DNA of 15,161 nt from NCBI GenBank assembly GCA_024278345.1, contig JAJRTK010000123.1:1-15161 (forward strand). The letters are read 5' to 3'. The translations under genes and the position numbers were made by a program. The first letter of the stretch is position 1, and each line of letters begins with the position of its first letter. The DNA comes from a bacterium (GTDB lineage Bacteria > CSSED10-310 > JAJRTK01). The notes under the pieces were generated by a model. The model ran no database searches and was not told the origin of the DNA. It saw nothing but the letters and a program-made list of their open reading frames with translations. This document shows positions 6,609-14,476 of the stretch, piece by piece.

Positions 6609-7538
6609 TTAACGACGATGCGCCGCCGCGAACGAGTCGAACGTCTCTTCGGTGGTGTACCGGTATTCAAAGCCAGTTTCTGATTTGAGGCGCTGATTGT
6701 CCACTAGCCAGGGGTAGATGATGTAGTGGAGCATGCCCGGAGGCGCCTCGGTGATCATCTTGAGACCCAGCCCCCAACCAAGGATCAGAATGGCCTGGAG
6801 CATGGTCACCGGAAGCCTGATGACGGTGCGGCCCAGCTTCTTGGCCATCGTGTCGATGTCCAGAAAACCGTCTCCCGCAAGGTTGTAGGGACCGGCCGGA
6901 CCTTCGTGCAGCAGGAGCGCCAACGCCCGAGCAACATCGTCCTCATGCACGAATTGACCCATGGGACTGTGGTTCCTGCCCGCGATCACCACGGGCTTCG
7001 TCAGGTAGCGGGAGATGTAGTTTTGGATCGTCGGCCCCAGCACCACCACGGGCCGGACAATCTTCACACAGATCCCCTCGTCGCGAAGCGAATTGAAGAG
7101 CGCCTCCTGCCGCACTTTGTCCCGAGCATAGGCAAACTCGACGTTGCCCCGCAGCGGATGCTCTTCGGTCAAGAGCTCGGGATTGTCCGGATGCGCGCCA
7201 TACGCAACCGACGAGGTGAGGCCAATGACCGTCGGTACCTTGTGCTTGCGGACGGCCCGGATGAAGTTTGCCGTGCCCCCCAGATTGATCCGCTCTTGCA
7301 GCGCCTCGTCACTCATGGGGTTCAGAACAAAGGCCAGATGAATCGCCGCATCGACTCCAGAGCAAAGCTGATCAAAGGGGATGGTCACGTCCTGGTGGAC
7401 ATGGTGAAGCTTGGCAGGCGCTCCCTTCGGTGGAACAATATCGAGGCCGAGGATCGTCTCAACCTTTGGATCTTCCGCAAGCAGCCGAATCACTCGTTGC
7501 CCGATATATCCCGAGCTGCCTGTCACAAGGACTCTCAT
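6609..7538 (-). CDS. NAD-dependent epimerase/dehydratase (extended SDR family)
   Basis: This 309-residue protein begins MRVLVTGSSGYIGQ, with the dinucleotide-binding motif GSSGYIG at residues 7-13. Asp33 at the end of the second strand (LGLDIV) favours NAD(H) over NADP(H). The active-site set is present: Ser in LTSSVAYG (107-114) and YARDK (Tyr137, Lys141). Length and layout fit extended short-chain dehydrogenases acting on nucleotide-linked sugars or similar substrates. The motif FVHEDDVARAL in the C-terminal half is typical. Substrate cannot be assigned. The frame is open upstream to 7658, but the ATG at 7538 follows AGGAG at 7 nt and starts directly at the first beta strand. It lies 253 bp after the aldehyde dehydrogenase gene and ends in a clear terminator. 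A perfect TTGACA at 7604-7609 may be its -35 box, though the -10 is poor. Confidence 0.9.
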   Translation of the reverse strand: MRVLVTGSSGYIGQRVIRLLAEDPKVETILGLDIVPPKGAPAKLHHVHQDVTIPFDQLCSGVDAAIHLAFVLNPMSDEALQERINLGGTANFIRAVRKHKVPTVIGLTSSVAYGAHPDNPELLTEEHPLRGNVEFAYARDKVRQEALFNSLRDEGICVKIVRPVVVLGPTIQNYISRYLTKPVVIAGRNHSPMGQFVHEDDVARALALLLHEGPAGPYNLAGDGFLDIDTMAKKLGRTVIRLPVTMLQAILILGWGLGLKMITEAPPGMLHYIIYPWLVDNQRLKSETGFEYRYTTEETFDSFAAAHRR

Positions 7539-7760
7539 TCTAGTCTCCTGGTGAGATGTTTGGGGCCCCATTCCAACCCGAGCCTCCCCCAGCGCACTCC
7601 GCTTGTCAAGACTCCATCCCCTTTCTGCACGAGGCATTTTAGCCGAATTCGCGGCCACAAGCCTGGCGAGCCGTTCAGTTCAATGGCTTCCTTGGGTTGC
7701 GTTCCGGTCGCGTCACTCGCAGCCGCTCCCGCCGCTCCCCTTTCCGCCCAAAACCCGGAC

Positions 7761-7788
7761 TCTGGCCGCCTGGATTTGGCGGCCCAGA
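7761..7788 (-). terminator. Stem-loop just after aldehyde dehydrogenase gene
   Basis: GGCCGCC (7764-7770) pairs perfectly with GGCGGCC (7778-7784) around a 7-nt loop, with TCT/AGA extending the stem past one bulge. It starts 3 bp past the stop codon. There is no immediate U-tract on the minus strand, so it may be an mRNA-stabilising or Rho-assisted structure rather than a true intrinsic terminator. Confidence 0.4.
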
Positions 7789-7791
7789 ACG

Positions 7792-9255
7792 CTACCGCAG
7801 GCTGACGTAGACGCTCTTCGTTTCCGTGTACTGCTCCAGGGCCGCTTCTCCCAACTCTCGCCCGAAGCCGCTCTCCTTGAATCCACCAAATGGCATGGCC
7901 GGGTCGTAGAAGTTGTACGCGTTGATCCAAATCGTTCCCGCGCGAAGAGCCTGTGCCGCCCGATGGGCTTTCTTGATGTCCCGCGTCCAGACCGCCGCCG
8001 CAAGTCCATAACGGGTCTGGTTCGCCTGTTCCAGAGCCTCCTCCAGAGAACCAACCCGAATGGCCGCCAAAACCGGCCCAAAGATCTCTTCCTGGGCGAT
8101 GCGCATCTCGTTTCGGACTTCCGTAAAAAGCGTTGGGCGGTGGAAGAAGCCACGGCCAGAGCCCACACTCGCCCGTTCTCCACCGTAGGCTAGATGGGCG
8201 CCTTCTTCCTTCCCAACACCCACATATTTCATGACCCTCTCCAGCTGGGCTTGGCTGTTGATGGCGCCCATCCGAGTTGCTTCGTGGAGCGGGTCGGCCG
8301 GCTCGAAACGGGGAAGCCTGGAGGTAATGGCTTCTACGAAACGATCATAGATCGAGTCCTCCAGGAACAAGCGGCTTCCCGCGGCGCAAACTTCGCCCTT
8401 CCCGTAAAACAAGCCGTTGATGGCGCCGCGAACCGCCGCGTCAAAATCGGCGTCAGCCAAGACGATGTTCGGACTCTTTCCGCCAAGTTCCAGGCTGACT
8501 CGCTTGAACGTGTCGGCCGCGGTTCGGGCGATCCGCCGGCCCACCTCACCACTTCCCGTAAAGGCGATCTTGTCCACACCGGGATGCCTGACAAGCGCGG
8601 CACCCGCAACCTCACCGGCCCCCGTGAGAATGTTGAGGCAGCCTGGAGGCAGACCCGCTTCCAGGGCGATTTCACCCAGCTTGAGCGTCGTGAGGCTTGC
8701 GGTCTCCGCGGGCTTGATCACCACCGTATTGCCGCAGCAAAGCGCCGGTGCAATCTTCCAGCTCGACAGCAGAAGCGGAAAGTTCCAGGCCGTGATCGCC
8801 CCCACAACGCCCACCGGCTCCCGGAGCGTGTAGGAGAGAAAAGGGCCGTCCGTGGGAATCGTCTTGCCGCAGACCTTGTCGGTCCAACCGGCATAATAGC
8901 GGAACACATTGGCCACGGACGGGATATCGACGTACTTGCTTTCGAAGATCGGCTTGCCATTGTCCAGCGTTTCCAGGGTCGCCAGCTCGTCCCGATACTT
9001 GCCGTCCACCAGATCGCCGATTTTCCACAAGATCCGACCCCGTTGGCGGGCTGTCAGCTTGCGCCAGGCCTTGCTTTCCAGAGCCTGCCGTGCCGCGGAA
9101 ACCGCACGATCCACATCCTCGGGGCCCGCGGCGGCAAGCGATGCCAGCTCCACTTCCGTCGAAGGGCTCAGGGTCGTCAGGCGCTGGCCGTCGTCGGCTT
9201 CAACCCATTCACCGCCGATCAAGAGTCGTTGAGGGGGAAGCGGTATGATGATCAT
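7792..9255 (-). CDS. NAD(P)-dependent aldehyde dehydrogenase
   Basis: This 487-residue protein has the usual length of the aldehyde dehydrogenase superfamily and oxidises an aldehyde to a carboxylic acid in the cytoplasm. Visible motifs are AWNFPLLLSSWKIAPAL with Asn158, FTGSGEVGRRIA (232-243) in the cofactor domain, the general base Glu256 in LELGGKSPN, and the nucleophile Cys290 in GKGEVCAAGSRL. The C-terminal blocks EEIFGPVLA and PFGGFKESGFGRELG are also family-typical. It resembles betaine-, phenylacetaldehyde- or general aliphatic aldehyde dehydrogenases, and the substrate is not decided. A GTG at 9294 could add 13 residues, but the ATG at 9255 follows GGAG and is closer to usual N-termini. 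It stands alone between queA and the epimerase gene, with a stem-loop right after its stop. Confidence 0.95.
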   Translation of the reverse strand: MIIIPLPPQRLLIGGEWVEADDGQRLTTLSPSTEVELASLAAAGPEDVDRAVSAARQALESKAWRKLTARQRGRILWKIGDLVDGKYRDELATLETLDNGKPIFESKYVDIPSVANVFRYYAGWTDKVCGKTIPTDGPFLSYTLREPVGVVGAITAWNFPLLLSSWKIAPALCCGNTVVIKPAETASLTTLKLGEIALEAGLPPGCLNILTGAGEVAGAALVRHPGVDKIAFTGSGEVGRRIARTAADTFKRVSLELGGKSPNIVLADADFDAAVRGAINGLFYGKGEVCAAGSRLFLEDSIYDRFVEAITSRLPRFEPADPLHEATRMGAINSQAQLERVMKYVGVGKEEGAHLAYGGERASVGSGRGFFHRPTLFTEVRNEMRIAQEEIFGPVLAAIRVGSLEEALEQANQTRYGLAAAVWTRDIKKAHRAAQALRAGTIWINAYNFYDPAMPFGGFKESGFGRELGEAALEQYTETKSVYVSLR

Positions 9256-9309
9256 GTGGCGATCTCCGTCGTGGGAAGGAAAAAACGGCGGCACGCGACG
9301 AGCAACAAA

Positions 9310-9337
9310 AATCTAACCGAAGCCAATGAGCTTCCAA
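9310..9337 (-). promoter_or_regulatory. Possible promoter of the aldehyde dehydrogenase gene
   Basis: TTGGAA (plus-strand 9332-9337) and TAGATT (9310-9315) each match consensus at four of six positions with a 16-nt spacer, about 50 nt before the start. A perfect TTGACA farther up (9389-9394) is an alternative, but its -10 (TAACCA) is poor. Confidence 0.25.
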
Positions 9338-9498
9338 ACAATCCAAACCTGTGTCGCTTCAAACTTGGTTAGGCTGCTGGAGGGGAAGTGTCAACACCGG
9401 CACCAATGCAAGGGGAAGCCATCCCGTTCATCTCACGGCTCGTGACGAAGCAGGCTTGGGCGCGGCTCCGCAAGGACCGAGGAATCCGTGCAACCAGC

Positions 9499-10575
9499 CT
9501 AATCCGCACGTTCCAGGAGCGTGACATCACCATAACTGTAAAAACGATAGCCTTTTGCCATGGCTTCGCCGTAGGCATCAAGAATTCGCCGGCGGCCAGC
9601 CAAGGCGCATACCAGCAAGAGCAGGCTGGAACGCGGCAAATGGAAATTGCTGATCAAAAGATCGACGACCCGGAAACGGTGCCCTGGAACGATGGTCAAA
9701 TCGGCAGCGCCGGCAAGGCAAGGAGAGATCCCGCCGGCGGCGCTTTCCAAAGCGCGGCAGGTTGTCGTTCCCACGGCCACGATCCGCCGTCCGTCCCGCT
9801 TGGCCCGCTCGACGGCAGTCCAGGTGTCCGAGGGAATGGAGTAGCTTTCCGCCTCCACCCGGTGCTCCCCAATTTGCGGCGTCTTCACCGGTTCGAACGT
9901 TCCCGGTCCCACCAACAGAGTCAGCTCCCGCCATTCGATCTTCTTTTCCCGGAGAAACTCCACCAGCGACGGTGTGAAATGCAATCCGGCTGTTGGCGCC
10001 GCGACGGCGCCATCCGCAGTGGCGTAGACCGTCTGATACCTTTCCCGGTCCACCGGCTGATCCACCGCCTCGCCCCGCTTCTTCCGCTGTGCGATGACGT
10101 AGGGTGGCAGCGGCATTTGCCCCAATCGCTCCAACTGCTCAAATGCCTTCGCCGCCATCTTGAGCGTACAGCGGCCTTCGTCTTGGCGGAGGACCGTCGC
10201 TTGAAGCGACTCTCCAAAGCAGAGGGTTTCCCCGGGTTTCACTTTTCGGGCAGGGCGGCAGAGAGCTTCCACCAGGCCTTTCCGGGGGGCGTGAAGAAGG
10301 AGCAGCTCCACTCGCCCTCCAGTTTTTTCCCGCCGTGCCTCCAGACGCCACGGCCGAACCCGGGCGTTGTTGGCGATGAGCAGGTCTCCAGGCCGCAAAT
10401 AGCTCCCGACCGAGTCGAAGGTCGTGTGGACGACGCCACCCTTCGCGGGAAGGAACAGCAGCCTCGCGGCTTCCCTCTGTTTGCGGGGGTGCGTGGCGAT
10501 CTGCCTCGGTGGCAGATGGAAGTCGTAGGCGTCGAGAGTTGCGGCGGTTTCGATGGCGGGGTATCTTTCGTGCAT
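9499..10575 (-). CDS. queA: S-adenosylmethionine:tRNA ribosyltransferase-isomerase (QueA)
   Basis: This 358-residue enzyme transfers and isomerises the ribosyl part of S-adenosylmethionine onto preQ1-modified tRNA, giving epoxyqueuosine at the wobble position of GUN anticodons. The family signatures are plain: YDFHLPPRQIA (17-27), DLLIANNARVRPWRL (64-78), DRERYQTVYA (176-185), APTAGLHFT (193-201), VGPGTFEPV (222-230), NFHLPRSSLLLLV (310-322) and the C-terminal YRFYSYGDVTLL. Length is normal to slightly long. The ATG at 10575 is chosen because the family begins near the YDF motif; an ATG at 10614 would add 13 atypical residues. Neither has a strong Shine-Dalgarno sequence. No other queuosine gene (tgt, queG) is next to it, so it seems to be a single-gene unit. 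Identification is secure. Confidence 0.97.
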   Translation of the reverse strand: MHERYPAIETAATLDAYDFHLPPRQIATHPRKQREAARLLFLPAKGGVVHTTFDSVGSYLRPGDLLIANNARVRPWRLEARREKTGGRVELLLLHAPRKGLVEALCRPARKVKPGETLCFGESLQATVLRQDEGRCTLKMAAKAFEQLERLGQMPLPPYVIAQRKKRGEAVDQPVDRERYQTVYATADGAVAAPTAGLHFTPSLVEFLREKKIEWRELTLLVGPGTFEPVKTPQIGEHRVEAESYSIPSDTWTAVERAKRDGRRIVAVGTTTCRALESAAGGISPCLAGAADLTIVPGHRFRVVDLLISNFHLPRSSLLLLVCALAGRRRILDAYGEAMAKGYRFYSYGDVTLLERAD

Positions 10576-10612
10576 GCCAGAGATTCTACAAGTAGCCGAC
10601 GCAGGTGTCACC

Positions 10613-10798
10613 ATGTTGTTCGTGGTTTTCGGGACTTGGGCACTCTTCTACCTGCCTGGCCCCCAGTCGCTCCGGTTGCTCCGGAGGCTGTCCCCCCCCG
10701 CCCGGCGGCTCCTGTTTCGGGCTACAGGCTGCTTGTTCTGCACGTGGGGCTTCGCGCGTTTTTTCGGCTCCCTGGCTGGATGGCTTGCCTTTCGCTAA
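10613..10798 (+). CDS. Possible small membrane protein (only plus-strand candidate)
   Basis: This frame encodes 61 residues from the ATG at 10613, or 74 from an ATG at 10574 that would overlap the queA start codon. It fits almost exactly in the gap between the queA start and the end of the nucleotidyltransferase gene. The product would have two hydrophobic segments (MLFVVFGTWALFYLP and GCLFCTWGFARFFGSLAGW) joined by an Arg/Leu-rich loop, a reasonable two-helix membrane hairpin. I do not recognise a family. The upstream sequence has only a weak purine stretch (GCAGG). Against it: GC-rich gaps often contain open frames by chance and every other gene is on the minus strand. It would be divergent from queA and convergent with the next gene. 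Confidence 0.3.
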   Translation: MLFVVFGTWALFYLPGPQSLRLLRRLSPPARRLLFRATGCLFCTWGFARFFGSLAGWLAFR

Positions 10799-10816
10799 AG
10801 GAGCGGTCTTCTCCGG

Positions 10817-11584
10817 TTAACCTGGGAGGGATATTTCCAGGTTGTTGGCTCCATCTTTCGCCACCAGCGTATTCGCTTTGTGGAGCGCCCCTTTCGAGGA
10901 TCCGGCATCGGTCCACCAGCCATGGAGAATATCGTAGGTCATTTTGCCCTGGCCGATGTAGGCATTGTTGACATCCGTGATCTCTAATTCTCCGCGATCC
11001 GATGGCTTGAGGGTCTTGATGATGTTGAACACGCTGAAATCATAAAAGTAGATCCCGATGACCGCGTAGCTCGTTGGCGGATCGGCTGGTTTTTCGATAA
11101 TTCGCGTAATCCGATCACCCTCGATGACCGGGCAGCCGAAACGCCGGGGATCGGAAACGGGATGCAGCAAAATCTTGGCGCCTGATTCTTGCTGGAGGAA
11201 CTTCTTGGTGGCCTCGATAATGTTGCCCTGGATAATGTTGTCGCCCAGCATCACCACAATCGGTTGGCCATCGGCAAAGGTCTCGGCTAGGCCCAAGGCC
11301 TCGGCAATGCCGCCGTTGCCCTCCTGGTAGGCGTAGTTCAGGTGCTTGAGTCCAAAATCTCGGCCATTCCTCAAGAGCTTGAGGAAATCTCCGGCGCTGT
11401 TGCCTCCCGTCACCACCAAAATGTCTTCAATCCCCCCGTTGACCAGAGTCTCGATGGGGTGAAAGATCATCGGCTTATCGTAGACGGGCAGCAGGTGCTT
11501 GTTCGTGACCCGTGTCAAGGGGAAGAGTCGCGTGCCCAGGCCACCGGCCAAGATGACGCCCTTCAGGTGGTTGACCTCTTTCAC
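10817..11584 (-). CDS. Sugar-1-phosphate nucleotidyltransferase (RmlA-like)
   Basis: This 255-residue protein belongs to the nucleotidyltransferase family that makes NDP-sugars from NTP and sugar 1-phosphate. The signature GVILAGGLGTRLFPLT (9-24) with the following KPMIFHPIETL (37-47) forms the nucleotide site. GDN (114-116) carries the metal-binding Asp. EKP (164-166), GELEITDVNN (198-207) and the Asp in WWTDAGS (226) match glucose-1-phosphate thymidylyltransferases, which are usually about 290 residues, so this is a shorter form. The likely product is dTDP-glucose, although UDP- or other NDP-sugars are possible. The start is GTG at 11584, preceded by GGGAG at 7 nt. It follows the unknown membrane protein gene by 39 bp and is probably co-transcribed with it. 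No rmlB, C or D is adjacent. Confidence 0.92.
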   Translation of the reverse strand: MKEVNHLKGVILAGGLGTRLFPLTRVTNKHLLPVYDKPMIFHPIETLVNGGIEDILVVTGGNSAGDFLKLLRNGRDFGLKHLNYAYQEGNGGIAEALGLAETFADGQPIVVMLGDNIIQGNIIEATKKFLQQESGAKILLHPVSDPRRFGCPVIEGDRITRIIEKPADPPTSYAVIGIYFYDFSVFNIIKTLKPSDRGELEITDVNNAYIGQGKMTYDILHGWWTDAGSSKGALHKANTLVAKDGANNLEISLPG

Positions 11585-11623
11585 TGGAATGCTCCCTTTG
11601 GTTGGCCAAATAGAAGAAATAAA

Positions 11624-12355
11624 CTAGGGGGCCGCTGGCTCCTCGGCTGGCAGGCGAGCAGTTGGCTCCGCTGGCGCCTCGGTTCCCACGAGTCGGATGC
11701 CCTCCTCCACCCGGCCCAGCTCGCTCAAGCAGACTCCTGCCTCCGGGGAAACGATCTGAACCTCCGAGTCCGTCGTGGAGTTTCCTCCCAAGGCGTTGAG
11801 CTTCCGCCCAAGGTCGAGAATGCTCCCCAGTGAGCCAATCCCGAGATCGACCACGGACCAATAGAGCTTGCAGTCGTTGACGCCGGCCAAAGTCGTCATC
11901 CTAAAGTACAGGAGCCAAGAATCCTCGCCTGGAGCTGCAAAGTTCACCGCGACGATGGCCTCGAGTTGGATGCTTTCCGAAAGAGGAACGGGATACTTTT
12001 GGGGAATGGCGAAGGATGGCAGGGAGGCCGCATCCCTCACATCCACCTGCACGTCACTGACACGGGGATCCCAGTGTCCTTCTCTTATCGCGTCTTGGAG
12101 GTTTGTCGCCAGAAGCGAGCGCAAATCCTGCTCCGAGAGGGTCAACTCCGCGGAGCGCCCGAAAAGGCCAGGCTTGATCTGGGATGTGAAGTCACCGACG
12201 CGCTTCTCTCCCAGAGGGACCTCGGAACGAGTGTAACCCGAAGGAGGCTCCATGCCCTTCTGGACGACCCAGAAAGCAAGCACCGCCAAAGCTACCGCCA
12301 CCATAAGAAGTATCAAGCAACAGCAACAGTTAACAAGACAACAAGCCTTCTTCAT
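11624..12355 (-). CDS. Unknown membrane-anchored protein with Cys-rich N-terminus
   Basis: This 243-residue protein is not one I recognise. It starts MKKACCLVNCCCCLILL, so six cysteines (5, 6, 10-13) precede or enter a single membrane helix at about 14-33. The rest is predicted outside the cytoplasm: a mixed domain with segments such as LTLSEQDLRSLLATNL (71-86) and a beta-rich part around 95-165. It ends in a Pro/Ala/Glu-rich tail (about 227-243). The beginning of a lipid- or ligand-binding sandwich fold is possible but cannot be shown. No lipobox in the usual form is seen, although cysteines near a membrane helix could be acylated or coordinate metal. The ATG follows GGGAG at about 10 nt. 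It is 39 bp upstream of the nucleotidyltransferase gene, so the pair likely shares a transcript whose candidate promoter is at 12687-12716. Confidence 0.75.
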   Translation of the reverse strand: MKKACCLVNCCCCLILLMVAVALAVLAFWVVQKGMEPPSGYTRSEVPLGEKRVGDFTSQIKPGLFGRSAELTLSEQDLRSLLATNLQDAIREGHWDPRVSDVQVDVRDAASLPSFAIPQKYPVPLSESIQLEAIVAVNFAAPGEDSWLLYFRMTTLAGVNDCKLYWSVVDLGIGSLGSILDLGRKLNALGGNSTTDSEVQIVSPEAGVCLSELGRVEEGIRLVGTEAPAEPTARLPAEEPAAP

Positions 12356-12773
12356 TTTGGCGAACTCCCAACTGCGGCAGTGCCCAAAAATCGGTCGCGG
12401 GACGTTTCAAGGGCATGATGATTGTCCATGGCTTTGCTCTCTTAGTGTTGCGGTCCACTGGCGGCGCCGGCAATCCGTCCGCCGCCACTCGCCCTTCATG
12501 GCCTTGGGTCTGCCCAGAGCCCTCAAAACGTAACACAAGCCAACAGTCCGACCGGTGCCGGCGGCGAGGGCATCGGGAAAAACAGAGTTCAGGGGCCGCG
12601 GGAGCTTCGTTGTAAGAGTTCCGGCAAAAACCGCTTCCAGATCCCGCTGAGTGCGCGGAGCACCCAAGCGTGACTCCAGAAATTACAAGATATCCGAGGG
12701 GTGTTTGTCGTGTCAATATGGTTTCAAGAGAGCGCGGACATTCCCGGCCAACCAGAACCTTGGGATGGTGTTT
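12356..12773. other. 418-bp gap without a supported gene
   Basis: No frame here has a convincing start, ribosome site or protein-like composition. It contains a candidate promoter (12687-12716) and a stem-loop with TGGCGGC (12459-12465) pairing to GCCGCCA (12481-12487) in what would be the leader of the gene at 12355. That leader would be about 325 nt long. No U-tract follows the stem. Confidence 0.5.
12687..12716 (-). promoter_or_regulatory. Candidate sigma-70-type promoter
   Basis: TTGACA (plus-strand 12711-12716) is perfect and TATCTT (12687-12692) matches the -10 consensus at four of six positions, with an 18-nt spacer. It is the best promoter-like pair in the window. It would drive the membrane protein and nucleotidyltransferase genes through a long leader. 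Confidence 0.4.
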
Positions 12774-14414
12774 TCAAAAAAATCCCGGAAACTCGGCCTT
12801 CACAGGCCGCACCAGCGGCGTGTCCCCCTTGGCGCTGAACCAAGTGTCGCCGGTTTTCATGTAGATGGCCAGGTTCGAGCTGGGGTAGGCGGCGGGGTCG
12901 GTCCAAGGGGCCGGCTGGCTGAAAGTCACGAGGACCGTCTCGCCGAAGCCGATGTTGCCGGGGATTTCCGAAAGGATGCCCTCTTTCAGCACCGAGCCGC
13001 CAAGACTGTGGATCCGGTACCCCAAACGGGTCTCGCCCGGTTTCCAGGTAAGCTCCCCATCGTTCCGAAGCTCGAGGCTCCAAAGGCGGCCCGTGCCGTC
13101 GGATCTTGCGGAAACGATAGTGAAATCATGGTCCCGGAATCCCGGCCTCTGGCGCTTGAGCTGCCGGAGTGCCTCGATGTAGGTATCGGGTCGGACCGGC
13201 TGGGTGGGGCTGAACTGGAGCCAGTCTGACATGTCGGCGATACCGGAGCCTTCATAAAGCTCGTTCCACGTCTCCACCAGAATGAGATCCGAATCGGGGT
13301 GGACGCCGTGATGAGGCCAGTTGGCCAGGGGCTCCGTCAGCAGATACTCGTTCTTGAAAAAGGCCGCCGGGTCGGGATCGAGGGACTGTTCCCCCCGGGC
13401 GTTGTGGACCAGGTTCCGTCTGCGGTGACGCCCAGTGGTGGTGCCCCGCAGCAGCCGATCATCGTAGCCGGGGCCCACGGCGCTGACGATGTAGCCGTTC
13501 TTCTCCTCCCAGATGGAATGGAACGCCGCGGCACCCCAGTTGTACTGCGCGTCGGCGGCGGTGCTCTCCTTCAAAGCCGGTGCTTCGTGGAACCAGCTCG
13601 ATTCCAACACCAGGAACGGCTCCACCCCGAACTCCTGCTGGAAACGCTCCTTCACTGTTTTCCAAAGCTCTGGAGCCACCTCCAGGCTGAAGAAGGAGGG
13701 CCGGGTCCCGTCCTGGATCGTGCTGCTGGCCACCCAGACGATGATGAGGGGGCGGCCCCCTTCTTCCACCGGCAACCCGTTGTGCGTGGCCCAGATGGAG
13801 CGAGGAACCACACGGTAAAACCGGGCGATCTTATCCGAAAAATAGGTCCAAAGCCGGATGTCACCCAGATTCATCGCCGGCGTGGGCTGGAAAAGACGCC
13901 CCAAATCCCAGTTCCATTGCGCCACCTGCGACGTCGTATCGTCGAACATCCCGATCTTGATGTCCGAGCCCAGCAGCCCAATCGCCTGGGCAAGAAGCGC
14001 CACCGCGCGAGTATCGAACCAGGCCTTGGTCGGGTGATCGCCCCAATAGACGGGGAAAACGTCATCGATCCCGGCCCGCTTCATCCGCTGGAGCTCGTCC
14101 ACATACCACGCCAGGTTCCGGGAACTGTAACGGAGGCCCGGCTGCGTCATACTCACCGGGTGGTAGACGAATTTCCGGTAGTTACAGTCTTCAGCCGGCC
14201 CGAACGGATAGGGGTAGTCGTAGTTGGGGCGCGGGTTGACTTGGCAGTCGTGCCAGAAAAAAAGATAGGTTCCCACCCGTGCTTTCACCGTCTCCGAAGG
14301 ATCCGGAGGTGAGTTTTTGGTTCCACAGTTCTGCAAAAGAAGCGGTATCCCCAAAAGAAAAAACGCGAGCCTGCAGGCCCGGTGACCAGCTCGAAACGAT
14401 GGATGTTTCCGCAT
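12774..14414 (-). CDS. GH99/DUF5010-like lipoprotein, probable glycoside hydrolase
   Basis: This 546-residue protein begins with a basic N-terminus and a hydrophobic stretch ending in LLLQNC, so Cys30 may be lipidated. QNC is an unusual lipobox, and plain secretion is also possible. Residues 45-420 resemble the TIM-barrel GH99/DUF5010-type proteins: VGTYLFFWHD (47-56), YVDELQRMKRAGIDDVFPVY (104-123), then DIKIGMFDD (151-159) and the late strand LILVETWNELYEGSGI (377-392), whose NELYEG matches the acidic NEW-EG type motif of that group. Residues 430-540 look like an Ig-like beta-sandwich with SLELRNDGELTWKPGETRLG, similar to NBR1-type Ig domains. Expected role: breakdown or trimming of extracellular polysaccharide or glycan, substrate unknown. 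The ATG at 14414 is chosen because it puts the signal peptide first; upstream codons lie in repeat-rich DNA. Confidence 0.7.
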   Translation of the reverse strand: MRKHPSFRAGHRACRLAFFLLGIPLLLQNCGTKNSPPDPSETVKARVGTYLFFWHDCQVNPRPNYDYPYPFGPAEDCNYRKFVYHPVSMTQPGLRYSSRNLAWYVDELQRMKRAGIDDVFPVYWGDHPTKAWFDTRAVALLAQAIGLLGSDIKIGMFDDTTSQVAQWNWDLGRLFQPTPAMNLGDIRLWTYFSDKIARFYRVVPRSIWATHNGLPVEEGGRPLIIVWVASSTIQDGTRPSFFSLEVAPELWKTVKERFQQEFGVEPFLVLESSWFHEAPALKESTAADAQYNWGAAAFHSIWEEKNGYIVSAVGPGYDDRLLRGTTTGRHRRRNLVHNARGEQSLDPDPAAFFKNEYLLTEPLANWPHHGVHPDSDLILVETWNELYEGSGIADMSDWLQFSPTQPVRPDTYIEALRQLKRQRPGFRDHDFTIVSARSDGTGRLWSLELRNDGELTWKPGETRLGYRIHSLGGSVLKEGILSEIPGNIGFGETVLVTFSQPAPWTDPAAYPSSNLAIYMKTGDTWFSAKGDTPLVRPVKAEFPGFF

Positions 14415-14476
14415 GGTGGATCGTCTTTCCCAAGAATCCAAGGGTTGTTGTTGAAAGGGGAAGAGGTACCGAGGCT

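Noticed and set aside
10798-10817. Bidirectional terminator between the small ORF and the nucleotidyltransferase gene
   Set aside because: Only a 4-bp stem (GGAG/CTCC) with a short T-run is visible, which is too weak to call.
9388-10971. Plus-strand open frame of 527 codons opposite queA
   Set aside because: It is antisense to a clearly recognised queA and has low-complexity, Arg/Pro/Ser-rich translation with no family motif. It is a by-product of GC-rich codon use. The same applies to long plus-strand frames at 2110-3339, 6726-7805, 8194-9372 and 13299-14312.
12407-12667. Minus-strand frame of 86 codons in the gap before the membrane protein
   Set aside because: It has a TTG start without a ribosome site and an Arg-rich, unpatterned translation.
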